From: Brevundimonas sp. SL130
GTDB lineage: Bacteria > Pseudomonadota > Alphaproteobacteria > Caulobacterales > Caulobacteraceae
NCBI RefSeq assembly: GCF_026625805.1
Contig: NZ_CP113064.1
Span: 558,001 to 622,000 of the forward strand
Length of the DNA stretch: 64,000 bases
Direction of reading: 5' to 3'
The notes under the pieces: generated by a model
What the model saw: only the letters and a program-made list of their open reading frames with translations
Database searches by the model: none
What the model was told of the DNA's origin: nothing
Translations under genes and position numbers: made by a program
Part shown: positions 56,420-64,000 of the stretch, piece after piece
Numbering within the stretch: the stretch's first letter is position 1
How the letters are laid out: each line of letters opens with the position of its first letter

Positions 56420-59400
56420 TTGACCGAAACCCCGGCCAGTTCCCCCGAGCGGTCCCGTCGCACGCGTCGCCGCGGCGGCGGGCTGCGTCGTCTGGGCCTG
56501 GCTTTGCTGGCCGTGGTCCTGATCCTCGCCCTGCTGGCGGCTGCCCTCTATCTGAACCGCCGGGCGGCGGCGCGCGAGGTCCTGGTCGGCTGGCTGGAGC
56601 GGCAGGGTATCCAGAGCGAGGTCGAGGTCGAGCGGATCGAGCTGGACGGCTTCGTCGGCCGCATCCGTATCGGCGATCCGAACAACCCGGATTTGATGGT
56701 CGAGCGGGTCGAGGTCGACTACGCCGTGGCCCTGCCCTGGTCGAAGACCGGCATGGGGGTGTCGCCCAGCCGGATCCGGCTGGTGCGGCCGGTGATGCGG
56801 GCCAGCTGGAAAAACGGGAAACTGTCGCTGGGGGCGCTGGATCCCTTGGTTGAGCAATTCACCGGCGGGCCGCCGAGGCCGGATTCGCGCGGGCCCCTGG
56901 TCATTGTCGAGGGCGGGCGCGGGCGGCTGGATACAGAATATGGGCCGGTCTCGATCCTGGCGGACGCCAGGGTGGACGACGGCAAGCTGATGCGGTTGAG
57001 CGCGCGGATGCCGGCGGCGACCCTGAAGAGTGGGGAGATCGAGGCCCAGGGGCTGGGCGCGACGGTCGACCTGACCACGACCGGCGATCGGATCGCCCTG
57101 CGGATCGAGGCCGGTGCGGATCGGTTCAATGGGGGCGGGGTCTCGGGCGAGGCGGTGCGGCTGAGCGTGGACGGCGATCTGCCCTATCCCGATATGAAGA
57201 CCCGGCGCGGCGACGGCCGGGCGGTGATCGACGCCCGTCTGGTCGGCGGCGTGTTGGGTCTGGGCCAGACGCGGATGCGCGACGCCGAGGTCGCGGTTCG
57301 GTTCGACGGCGCGACGGCCGGGTGGATCGAGACCTTGCGGCTGGACGGCGCGACCGACCTGGGCGTGAAGGCGGCGGCGATCGAGGGCGCGGGGCTGAAG
57401 GCGGGGCGGGTCGAGGGATCGGCGACGGGCGGGCGGCTGACGGTGGCGCGCGATGAGGCGGTGCGCTGGAGCCTGGAGACGCCGCTGGTGCTGGCGGCGG
57501 AGTCCGGCGAGGCCGGTCTGGCGCGGACGCAGGGACTGTCTATTCAATCGAACGGGCTGTCGATGGGCGGCCGCGATGCAAGCTTTGAGGCCACAGGGCC
57601 GGTGCAGGCGAGCTTCGAACGGATCGGTTTCGGCGATCTGGAGCTGAAGCAGGCGCGGGGCGATCTGAGCCTGGACATCGTCAAGGACGATGCGGTGCGG
57701 ATCGCGGCGGAAGGCGCGCTGCGGTCGGCGGGCGGGGCCTGGCCGCTGTTCGGGCCGGTCGGGTCGGACGACATCGCCGAACTGGCCGAGATGAAGACGG
57801 CGCTGGGGGATTTCGCCCTGGCCGCGCCCTCGGTCCGGTTCGTCACCGGGTCGGCCGGGACCGAGGTCCGGTTGGCGCGGCCCGTGACCCTGAGCCCGGC
57901 CAACGGCGGGGTGCTGACGGTCGCCGAAGCCGGAGAGGCCGCCTATCAGGCCGAGCCGGGACGGCTGGGCGGCGGGGCGCTGAACCTGACGGCGACGCGG
58001 GGACGGGGCCTGCCCGAGATGGCCGTGGCCGTGTCGAAGTGGCGGCTGACCGAGACCGGGTTCGAGGCCCTGCTGGACGGGCGGGCGCGGCTGGACTTCG
58101 ACCTGGCGCGGGGGATCGACGCCCGGACGCGGGGCCTGCTGGTCCTGGCCGACGGGCGACTGACCTATACGACCCCCGAGTGCGTCGATCTGACGGTCGA
58201 GCGGCTGGAGCTGGACGAGAACGACGTCCATCAGGTGGCCGGCAAGCTGTGTCCTGAGACAGGGCCGCTGCTGAGGTCCAAGGACGGGATCTGGCGCGTG
58301 GCCGGGGGCTTCCAGGGCGTGTCGGCCCAGGCGCCCTTCCTGGGCATGCGGTTCGAACAGGCCTCGGGGCGGGTGGTGGTGGACGGGACCAAGGCCGGGG
58401 TCGGGCTGACGGCGACGGTGGCCGAGGCCCAGGTGGTCGATGCGACCACGCCCAAACGGTTCGAGACCCTGGCGGCCTCGGGCCAGGCGGCCCTGGCCAA
58501 TGAAGGCTGGAGCGGCGGGTTCGACCTGAAGGGGACGGGCGAGGCGGCGGCGGCCACCCTGGGGCGATTGACCCTGGCCCATGACGGCCGGACCGGGGCA
58601 GGGGGGATCCATATCGCCGCGCCGGAGGTGCGCTTCGTCGAGGGCGGGCTGCAGCCGTCGATGCTGAGCCCGATGGTCGAGGCCTTCGTCCAGTCGCCGG
58701 TGACGGGGGCCATCGGCTTCGACGGCCGGTTCGACTGGACCAAGGAGGCCGAGCCGACGTCGAGCGGCCTGCTGAGCGTGCCGGGACTGGATTTCGTCAG
58801 CCCGGCCGGGCCGGTCAAGGGCGCGCGGGGCGAGATCCAGTTCACCAGCCTGAGCCCCGCCGTGGTCACGGCGCCGAACCAGAGGCTGACGATCGACAGC
58901 CTGGACGTCGGCGCGGACGCGACGGCCCTGGACCTGACCTTCGCCATCGACGGGGCCGGGATCAGCTTCGCCGGGGGATCGGTCCAGGCCGGGGGCGGGA
59001 CCGTGTCGGTCGAGCCCTTCGTCATGCCGCTGGACCCGACCCAGGCCTATAGCGGCGTGGTGGTGCTGGACCGGGTTCAACTGGGCGATCTGGTGGCCGA
59101 CAGCGGGTTCGCCGACAAGGTCCTGCTGGACGCCCTGGTCTCGGGTCGTCTGCCCTTCATCATGGACCCGAAAGAGGGGCTGAAGATCACGGCGGGAAGC
59201 CTGGGCGCGGTCCAGCCCGGGCGGCTGTCGATCAAGCGCGAGGTGCTGACCGACGTCGATGCGGGCGGTGGAGGCGAGGGCGTGCCGCCGAACATGGTCG
59301 AGGACCTGGCCTATCAGGCGATGGAGAACCTGGCCTTCGACATGTTGAGCGCCGACGTGAACAGCCTGGACGGGGGGCGGGTCTCGGTCCTGTTCCATAT

Positions 59401-59632
59401 CCGCGGACGGCACGAACCGCCGCAGCGCCAGGAGCTGCGCCTGACCCTGGCCGAGCTGATCAGCCGGGAGTTTCTGAACCGCGAACTGCCCCTGCCGTCG
59501 GGCACCCAGATCGATCTGACCCTGGACACCACCCTGAACGCCAACCAGTTGTTCGCCGACATCATGGCGGTGAACCGGGCGCGCCAGGGCCGCCAGGATG
59601 ACGAAACGCCGGCGCCCTTGTCGACGCCCTAA
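56420..59632 (+). CDS. ydbH: YdbH-like intermembrane lipid-transport protein
   Basis: This 1070-residue AsmA-like protein has one N-terminal transmembrane helix (LRRLGLALLAVVLILALLAAALYL) and a long beta-repeat region that spans the periplasm. The YdbH domain is in the C-terminal part, ending with LRLTLAELISREFLNRELPLPSGTQIDLTLDTTLN. In E. coli YdbH and the lipoprotein YnbE form a bridge between the membranes that helps outer-membrane lipid balance. The TTG at 56420 is the likely start. ynbE- and ydbL-like genes follow directly. Confidence 0.9.
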   Translation: MTETPASSPERSRRTRRRGGGLRRLGLALLAVVLILALLAAALYLNRRAAAREVLVGWLERQGIQSEVEVERIELDGFVGRIRIGDPNNPDLMVERVEVDYAVALPWSKTGMGVSPSRIRLVRPVMRASWKNGKLSLGALDPLVEQFTGGPPRPDSRGPLVIVEGGRGRLDTEYGPVSILADARVDDGKLMRLSARMPAATLKSGEIEAQGLGATVDLTTTGDRIALRIEAGADRFNGGGVSGEAVRLSVDGDLPYPDMKTRRGDGRAVIDARLVGGVLGLGQTRMRDAEVAVRFDGATAGWIETLRLDGATDLGVKAAAIEGAGLKAGRVEGSATGGRLTVARDEAVRWSLETPLVLAAESGEAGLARTQGLSIQSNGLSMGGRDASFEATGPVQASFERIGFGDLELKQARGDLSLDIVKDDAVRIAAEGALRSAGGAWPLFGPVGSDDIAELAEMKTALGDFALAAPSVRFVTGSAGTEVRLARPVTLSPANGGVLTVAEAGEAAYQAEPGRLGGGALNLTATRGRGLPEMAVAVSKWRLTETGFEALLDGRARLDFDLARGIDARTRGLLVLADGRLTYTTPECVDLTVERLELDENDVHQVAGKLCPETGPLLRSKDGIWRVAGGFQGVSAQAPFLGMRFEQASGRVVVDGTKAGVGLTATVAEAQVVDATTPKRFETLAASGQAALANEGWSGGFDLKGTGEAAAATLGRLTLAHDGRTGAGGIHIAAPEVRFVEGGLQPSMLSPMVEAFVQSPVTGAIGFDGRFDWTKEAEPTSSGLLSVPGLDFVSPAGPVKGARGEIQFTSLSPAVVTAPNQRLTIDSLDVGADATALDLTFAIDGAGISFAGGSVQAGGGTVSVEPFVMPLDPTQAYSGVVVLDRVQLGDLVADSGFADKVLLDALVSGRLPFIMDPKEGLKITAGSLGAVQPGRLSIKREVLTDVDAGGGGEGVPPNMVEDLAYQAMENLAFDMLSADVNSLDGGRVSVLFHIRGRHEPPQRQELRLTLAELISREFLNRELPLPSGTQIDLTLDTTLNANQLFADIMAVNRARQGRQDDETPAPLSTP

Positions 59633-59709
59633 GTCAAACCATTCAGCGACGGTTCACCCGAGGCCGTGCTAATGGACCCCTCCAAACTGACCGACCCGGA
59701 GTTCTCGCC

Positions 59710-59898
59710 ATGATCAACAAGCGCCAGTTGGCCGGCCTCGGCCTCGGAGCGGTCGTCGTCGCGGTCTCGGCCTGCGCCCCGACCATCCGTCTGGAGGTTG
59801 CGCCGATCCAGATCTACGCCAAATTGGACGCAGACGTCCGCGTCCGGCTGGATCAGGAGCTGCAGCAGCTGCTTCAGCAGAACCCGAACCTCTTCTGA
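59710..59898 (+). CDS. ynbE: YnbE-like outer-membrane lipoprotein
   Basis: This 62-residue lipoprotein has a signal helix and lipobox VSAC, then APTIRLEVAPIQIYAKLDADVRVRLDQELQQLLQQNPNLF. The IQIYAKLDADVRVRLD segment is the YnbE signature. It is the outer-membrane partner of YdbH in E. coli. It lies 77 bases after the ydbH-like stop and 32 bases before the ydbL-like start. Confidence 0.9.
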   Translation: MINKRQLAGLGLGAVVVAVSACAPTIRLEVAPIQIYAKLDADVRVRLDQELQQLLQQNPNLF

Positions 59899-59930
59899 TC
59901 GCCTCGCTTCTTTTGAAAGGACAGGCCGAT

Positions 59931-60290
59931 ATGAGCCTTCGTAAATTCCTCGCTGTCGGCGCCCTGGCCGCCGCCGTCTCGTTCGGCGGCGCCGCCCTGG
60001 CCCAGACCGCCGCCCAGAAGACCCTGGTCGATCAGGCCAAGGCCGCCGGCACGGTCGGCGAACAGGCCGACGGCTATGTCGGCTTCCGCGTCAGCACCAC
60101 CGACGCCGCCCTGTGCACCGCCGTGGACGCCATGAACGCCGGCCGCCGCGCCGCCTACGCCCGCAGCGCGGCCGACGCCGGCACCAGCGCCGATGTCGCC
60201 GGCTCCCGAATGTTCGAAAGCCAGCTGCTGCCGCGCATCCAGTCGGGCCAGTGGTACCGCAACGCCCAGGGGCAGTGGGTTCAGCGTTAA
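59931..60290 (+). CDS. ydbL: YdbL family (DUF1318) periplasmic protein
   Basis: This 119-residue exported protein has a signal peptide (FLAVGALAAAVSFGGAALAQ) and the DUF1318 domain: LVDQAKAAGTVGEQADGYVGFR, then VDAMNAGRRAAYARSAADAG and a C-terminal RIQSGQWYRNAQGQW. YdbL is thought to modulate the YdbH-YnbE complex. The ATG at 59931 follows AAGGACAGG. It ends the three-gene cluster. Confidence 0.92.
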   Translation: MSLRKFLAVGALAAAVSFGGAALAQTAAQKTLVDQAKAAGTVGEQADGYVGFRVSTTDAALCTAVDAMNAGRRAAYARSAADAGTSADVAGSRMFESQLLPRIQSGQWYRNAQGQWVQR

Positions 60291-60307
60291 GCTCAGGGCT
60301 GCATGTC

Positions 60308-60355
60308 TGGCGGTTTGGCGCTCTGAAAACAGGGTGACAAACCGCCAAACCGCCA
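60308..60355. repeat. 13-bp perfect inverted repeat with the TTTGTCACCCTGTTTT motif in its loop
   Basis: TGGCGGTTTGGCG (60308-60320) and CGCCAAACCGCCA (60343-60355) are exact inverse copies, with 22 bases between. The loop and right arm contain AAAACAGGGTGACAAA, complement of the motif found at 9092-9107. There is no T tract, so it is not a classical terminator for ydbL. Confidence 0.85.
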
Positions 60356-60494
60356 TCCCGATGCATTCTTTTGTCAAAGACCGAAGGCTATCCTAGCCCC
60401 GATTTGAGAGGCGCGAGGTCGAAGGCCGGTTTTTGATGTCAGGCGGCTGAAATCGCCTGGGTTTCTTTCCAGAATTAGGCGCGCCGGCGCGAGA

Positions 60495-61634
60495 TCAGGC
60501 CGCCGCGCGATGCGCCGTCAGGCCGGGCAGGAGCAGGCCCTCGGTCAGGGCGCGCACGACAGGGACCGCCACGGCGTCGCCCATCAGTTTCAGGGCCGCA
60601 CTCTCGCTGGACGGCAGGCGATAGTCGTGGGGCACGCCCATCAGACGCGCCGCCTCGCGCCCGGTCAGGCGCCGGACGCGGGCTCGGCCGTCGTCGCAGA
60701 CCACGACATATTGGCGCGACGACCCGCCCGCCGGGGTGCGCAGACAGCCCGCCAGACCGTCGAAGCGGATTTCCAGCCGCTGAACCTTGACGCCCTTCTC
60801 GGTGCGGACGCGGCGATAGGCGGCGCCGACCATGCGGCGGCCGGAGGCGACGGCGGCCTCGATCCGGGCGCGGTGAAGCGGCGCGGCCAGGGCCAGGACG
60901 GCGTCGCCGTCGTCCAGCCAGTCGACGGCCGTATCCGGCTCCAGCAGGGCGGCGAGATCCAGATTGCGCCGGGGCGGGACCGGCAGGCTCCACCAGGCCC
61001 AGGCGTCGCGCACCGCCTGGGGCAGGCGGGCGTGGGCGGCCATGAGGCGGGGGGAGTGGAAGGGCCCCGTGGGGGCGGAGGCTTGCGGCGCGCCGTCCAG
61101 GGCCGCGTCCCGCATGGCCACGACGAACAGGCGCGGGCGCGACTGGGGCAGCCAGTGGGCGGCGTCCATCTCCAGCGCGCCAACCCGATAGCCGGCCTGG
61201 ACCATGGCGGCGCAGACGGCGGCGAAGTCTCGCCCATCCCCTGACGTCAGAAGCCCGATGACGTTTTCCAGCACGATGACGCGCGGCGCTCGATCCTGAT
61301 CCGCCAGCCCCTGAATCAGTCGCCAGAAGCCCCAGAAGGCGCCGGAGCGTCCGGCCTCGAGCCCGCCGCGCGCGCCGGCCAGGCTGACGTCCTGACAGGG
61401 GGACGAGGCCCAGGCCAGGTCGGGGACGCCCGGCAGGTCGGCCGGGGTCAGGGACCAGACGTCGCCGAGGCGGAAGGGGATGTCGGGATGATTGGCGACA
61501 AAGGCCCGGCCCTTGGCGGGGTCCATGTCGTTGGCGAAGACGGTGTCGAGGCCCGACAGGCCTGTTCCAGATAGGCCGATCCCGGCCAAGCCGCCGCCGG
61601 CGAAGAATTCGAATACGGTCGGGCGAATCGACAT
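60495..61634 (-). CDS. Solitary C5 cytosine DNA methyltransferase
   Basis: This 379-residue enzyme has motif I FEFFAGGGLAGIGL, motif IV SSPCQDVS with the catalytic Cys80, motif VI VLENVIGLLTS and motif VIII QSRPRLFVVA. The late LTGREAARLMGVPHDYRLP and GDAVAVPVVRAL complete the C5 set. No restriction endonuclease gene is adjacent, so it is an orphan here. It is divergent from a lipoprotein gene. The recognition site cannot be inferred. Confidence 0.9.
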   Translation of the reverse strand: MSIRPTVFEFFAGGGLAGIGLSGTGLSGLDTVFANDMDPAKGRAFVANHPDIPFRLGDVWSLTPADLPGVPDLAWASSPCQDVSLAGARGGLEAGRSGAFWGFWRLIQGLADQDRAPRVIVLENVIGLLTSGDGRDFAAVCAAMVQAGYRVGALEMDAAHWLPQSRPRLFVVAMRDAALDGAPQASAPTGPFHSPRLMAAHARLPQAVRDAWAWWSLPVPPRRNLDLAALLEPDTAVDWLDDGDAVLALAAPLHRARIEAAVASGRRMVGAAYRRVRTEKGVKVQRLEIRFDGLAGCLRTPAGGSSRQYVVVCDDGRARVRRLTGREAARLMGVPHDYRLPSSESAALKLMGDAVAVPVVRALTEGLLLPGLTAHRAAA

Positions 61635-61715
61635 GCGGACACCTTAACTCAGGCCGCGCCCTTGACCGAGGCCGTGCGCGCCCACACCTGCACGGCGAAC
61701 GAGGGGAGCCCGTCC

Positions 61716-62183
61716 ATGCGTCCGATCCGATCCGCCCTGCTGGCCGCGCCGATGCTGGTCCTGGCCCTGAGCCTGACTTTGGCCGGATGCTACGACCGCA
61801 ACGAGAAGACGCCGGAATCGGCGCCGCCGCCGGAAACGGCCGCCACCCTGGCGGGCGTCGATCTGGGCCGGCCGGTCCGGGCGCTGGGGACCGAACCCTT
61901 CTGGGGTGTCGAGATCACGACCGACGCCATCGTCTACACCCGGATGGATCAACCGACGCAGCGGGCGCCCAACCACGGGGCGACGGTGCAGGGGACGGTG
62001 GCGACCTATGCCAGCTCGACCGATCTGAACCAGGCCTTGAACGTCGTGCTGATCGCCACCGAATGTTCGGACGGGATGAGCGACCGCACCTATCCCCTGA
62101 CCGCACGGGTCGAGATCGGCGACGACACCCTGAGCGGTTGCGCCGATGCGGCCGCCGCGCTCAAGACCGCGCCGGCGCCCTGA
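61716..62183 (+). CDS. COG3650-like lipoprotein
   Basis: This 155-residue lipoprotein has a signal and lipobox LAGC. The mature domain starts VRALGTEPFWGVEITTDAIVYTRMD and has CSDGMSDRTYPLTARVEIGDDTLSGCA near the end. This ALGTEPFW-V...CSDGMSDR-YP pattern is the COG3650 family of envelope proteins of unknown function. GGGGAGC is 6 bases before the ATG at 61716. Confidence 0.82.
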   Translation: MRPIRSALLAAPMLVLALSLTLAGCYDRNEKTPESAPPPETAATLAGVDLGRPVRALGTEPFWGVEITTDAIVYTRMDQPTQRAPNHGATVQGTVATYASSTDLNQALNVVLIATECSDGMSDRTYPLTARVEIGDDTLSGCADAAAALKTAPAP

Positions 62184-62210
62184 AGCGGGGTCTGACTCTG
62201 GTTTGGAGCG

Positions 62211-62984
62211 TCACCACCAGTCGGCCTCGCGCAGGGTGCGGGCGTAGCGACGGCTGACGGGGACGCTCAGGCCGTTTTCCAGCGTCAGGGTGGCGCGGCC
62301 GTCGCCACGGTCGACGCCGCGCACGGCCGCCCGCGCCACCCACCAGCTGCGATGGGTGCGGGCGCCTTCCAGCCCTTCCAGCTCGTCGACCGCATCCGAC
62401 AGGCGCATCAGGATCAGGTCCGAGCCCCGGTCGGTGTGCAGGCGCAGATAGTGATCCTCGGCCTGGACGGCGTGCAGGGTCGCGCCCCTGAGCTTCATCG
62501 GCAGCCGATCCAGGAAGCGGACCGGGGGCGGCGTGCTCGCTGCGGGAGAGGCGGGGGCGGCGTGGGTCTGGACCGGCTGGGCCCGGCCCAGGAAGACATT
62601 GACGGTGGTGACGGCCAGGGTGACGACCAGGACCGGGCCGAACAGCTGGGGCAGGGCCGCCAGAGGATAGAGTTTCTGGGCGAAGAACAGGCCGGTCGCG
62701 GCCCAGACGATGACGCTGAGGGGGCCGGTGATCGCGGCGGTCATCACCGCGACGGTCACCCAAGGCCGGTCGTCCACGTCGATGAACCGGGTCACGACCC
62801 GGCTGGACATATGGCCCCACAGCCCGCCCAGGATCATGACCAGAACCCAGTAGGCCAGGCGCTGGCCATAGGGGGCGTTGGCGCTGCCGAAGGCGCCGGT
62901 CGTGGCCAGGAAGACGCCGACCAGGGCGGCGACGACCAGGCCGCGCAGGAAGGTTCGGCGGCTGTCGGCGGCGGGAGACGTCAT
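62211..62984 (-). CDS. LytTR-domain transcriptional regulator with membrane N-terminus
   Basis: This 257-residue protein has four hydrophobic helices (LRGLVVAALVGVFLATTGAFG, LAYWVLVMILGGLWGHMSSRVV, VAVMTAAITGPLSVIVWAATGLFF, VLVVTLAVTTVNVFLG) and then a C-terminal LytTR DNA-binding domain (LRGATLHAVQAEDHYLRLHTDRGSDLILMRLSDAVDEL, then RTHRSWWVARAAVRGV and SVPVSRRYARTLREA). It therefore is a one-component membrane-bound regulator. Start at 62984 is tentative; in-frame ATGs at 63032 and 63020 also exist. The divergent DUF2306 gene is a possible target. Confidence 0.87.
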   Translation of the reverse strand: MTSPAADSRRTFLRGLVVAALVGVFLATTGAFGSANAPYGQRLAYWVLVMILGGLWGHMSSRVVTRFIDVDDRPWVTVAVMTAAITGPLSVIVWAATGLFFAQKLYPLAALPQLFGPVLVVTLAVTTVNVFLGRAQPVQTHAAPASPAASTPPPVRFLDRLPMKLRGATLHAVQAEDHYLRLHTDRGSDLILMRLSDAVDELEGLEGARTHRSWWVARAAVRGVDRGDGRATLTLENGLSVPVSRRYARTLREADWW

Positions 62985-63142
62985 GGCGGCTTTCAAGGAA
63001 GGACGCCTGTTTGAAATCATGATTTCCGTCACGGCGGAAGGGGCGTCCGTTCGCGAAGCCGGGGTGGTCGTTGACGCAGAACGGGAGGCGCGACGGCGAG
63101 CCGGGCTTCAGAAGCGGGGAGACAGATCGCCGGAGGTTCCCC

Positions 63143-63676
63143 TTGTTTCGTCACGCCCGTCTCGCCCGTTTCGTCCCGTCCATCGTCGCCCTGGTTCTGC
63201 TGGGCGCCCCCATTGTCGCCTATCTGGCGGCGGACGGGGGGCGGGTCGCCGTGTTGGGATACAGTCTGCGGGCGCCGGACTTCAGCCTGCTGGCGGCGGC
63301 GCCGAGCGCGATCCAGATCCATGTGGCGGCGGCCCTGACGGCCCTGGCCATCGGCATCGTCCTGCTGGCGGGGATCAAGGGAACGCGGCTGCACCGGGCG
63401 CTGGGCTGGACCTGGGTGCTGGCCATGGGGACGACGGCGGTCAGCTCCTTCTTCATCCACACGATCAACCCCGACGGGCCGGCGGGCCTGTCCTTCATCC
63501 ATCTGATCAGCGGCTGGACGGTGGTGAGCCTGCCGATGGCGGTCCATGCCGCGCGGCGTCACAAGGTGCAGGCGCACCGACGGGCGATGACGGGGATGTT
63601 CGTGGGCGGGCTGATCGTCGCCGGCGCGCTGACCTTCCTGCCCGGTCGGCTGATGTGGGCGATCTTCTTCGGCTAG
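63143..63676 (+). CDS. DUF2306 membrane protein
   Basis: This 177-residue integral membrane protein has four hydrophobic segments (FVPSIVALVLLGAPIVAYLAA, IQIHVAAALTALAIGIVLLAG, ALGWTWVLAMGTTAVSSFFIH, MTGMFVGGLIVAGALTF). The HRALGWTWV, LSFIHLISGWT and HRRAMTGMFVGG elements define DUF2306. Function is unknown. The TTG at 63143 is preferred since GGAGG is 6 bases upstream. Its TAG stop overlaps the stop of the next, convergent gene at a CTAG. Confidence 0.85.
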   Translation: MFRHARLARFVPSIVALVLLGAPIVAYLAADGGRVAVLGYSLRAPDFSLLAAAPSAIQIHVAAALTALAIGIVLLAGIKGTRLHRALGWTWVLAMGTTAVSSFFIHTINPDGPAGLSFIHLISGWTVVSLPMAVHAARRHKVQAHRRAMTGMFVGGLIVAGALTFLPGRLMWAIFFG

Positions 63677-64000
63677 CGGGGCGACAGGCCGACGACGACG
63701 ACGACGGCGCGGAAGCCGGCGGCGGCGAAGCGGACCATATAGTCGCCGGCCGTCTCCAGGTCGCCGGACCGGGCCAGGCCGCCCGACAGCCGGTCCAGAC
63801 GCCCGGTCTCGCCCAGGGTCAGGGTCAGGGCGCCCGACAGATTATGGTAGCCCCAGTAGAGATCGACCTCGCTGGCGTCCGGCAGGACCACGGCGATCAG
63901 CTCGATCAGCCGGCGGATGGCCGGGTCGAAATAGCGGGCCATGGTCTCGCCGCCGAAGGTGGGGTTGGCGTTGGTCTGGGCCACCAGGGCGGCATAGTGT
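63673..64000 (-). CDS. TetR/AcrR-like regulator, C-terminal part (5' end outside the window)
   Basis: The frame is open to the right edge, reading HYAALVAQTNANPTFGGETMARYFDPAIRRLIELIAVVLPDASEVDLYWGYHNLSGALTLTLGETGRLDRLSGG, then a C-terminal hydrophobic helix. This resembles the ligand-binding C-terminal domain of TetR-family repressors, with the DNA-binding half beyond the window. The assignment rests on domain style only. The last four bases overlap the stop of the DUF2306 gene. Confidence 0.65.
   Translation of the reverse strand, partial: HYAALVAQTNANPTFGGETMARYFDPAIRRLIELIAVVLPDASEVDLYWGYHNLSGALTLTLGETGRLDRLSGGLARSGDLETAGDYMVRFAAAGFRAVVVVVGLSPR

Noticed and set aside
56264..59413. Open frame of 1049 codons on the minus strand opposite the ydbH-like gene
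   Set aside because: The translation is Arg/Gln/Pro/His-rich low-complexity sequence without any domain, typical of the antisense of a GC-rich gene, and ydbH has clear family features.

Overview
The window is GC-rich, densely coded DNA from an alphaproteobacterium of the Caulobacteraceae, most probably Brevundimonas. The evidence is the EcfG/NepR/PhyR/PhyK general stress locus, the CgtA-type Obg GTPase, a UDP-sulfoquinovose synthase-like gene (Brevundimonas is known for sulfoquinovosyl lipids), a DUF4167 protein, the YdbH-YnbE-YdbL set and an EnvC-like LytM factor. No rRNA, tRNA or CRISPR array was seen. Most of the window is chromosomal housekeeping sequence with two intact insertion sequences.

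Layout. 1-5.3 kb: YibQ-type deacetylase (cut at the left edge), RppH, an Hsp20 with a sigma32-like promoter and ROSE-like RNA thermometer, two tandem exported methyltransferase-fold proteins and an alpha/beta hydrolase. 5.4-6.7 kb: an IS110-family element inserted in a palindromic intergenic repeat; its left end carries a bridge-RNA-like sequence whose guide segments match the element's own target and ends. 7-16.6 kb: HisN-type phosphatase, XRE regulator, GlsB-like membrane protein, DUF2156 protein plus class V aminotransferase, ObgE, and alanine dehydrogenase divergent from an Lrp regulator. 17-23.5 kb: succinate-semialdehyde dehydrogenase, then the general stress response island (entericidin, PhyK, EcfG, NepR, PhyR, a small membrane protein and a candidate sRNA) with five GGAAC-N16-CGTT promoters. 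23.5-34.3 kb: oxidoreductase, SapC, a zinc-type TonB receptor facing Zur across a Zur box, hydrolase, then nadD-rsfS-rlmH-envC-ctpA. 34.3-39.2 kb: a second palindromic repeat, ffh-rpsP-rimM, a glutathione transferase and an IS630 element. 39.2-49 kb: BenE, FabI, GalU, PstS, PhnCDE, and an ornithine/lysine decarboxylase-like gene with a deoxyhypusine synthase-like gene. 49-64 kb: two nucleotide-sugar epimerase-type genes, DUF4167, DUF4893, a flavin monooxygenase, an active-type M23 peptidase, YdbH-YnbE-YdbL, a C5 DNA methyltransferase, a LytTR regulator, DUF2306 and a partial TetR-like regulator.

How it works together. PhyK and PhyR relieve NepR inhibition of EcfG. EcfG-type promoters stand before nepR-ecfG, phyR, the entericidin gene, a one-helix protein and a terminator-ended noncoding transcript, so the island looks like a self-contained regulon core with an RNA output. 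Envelope upkeep recurs (LdpF-like factor, CtpA, M23 peptidase, YdbH/YnbE, DUF2156, SqdB-like). The most striking item is the IS110 element, in which target and donor guides of its own noncoding RNA can be read against both junctions.
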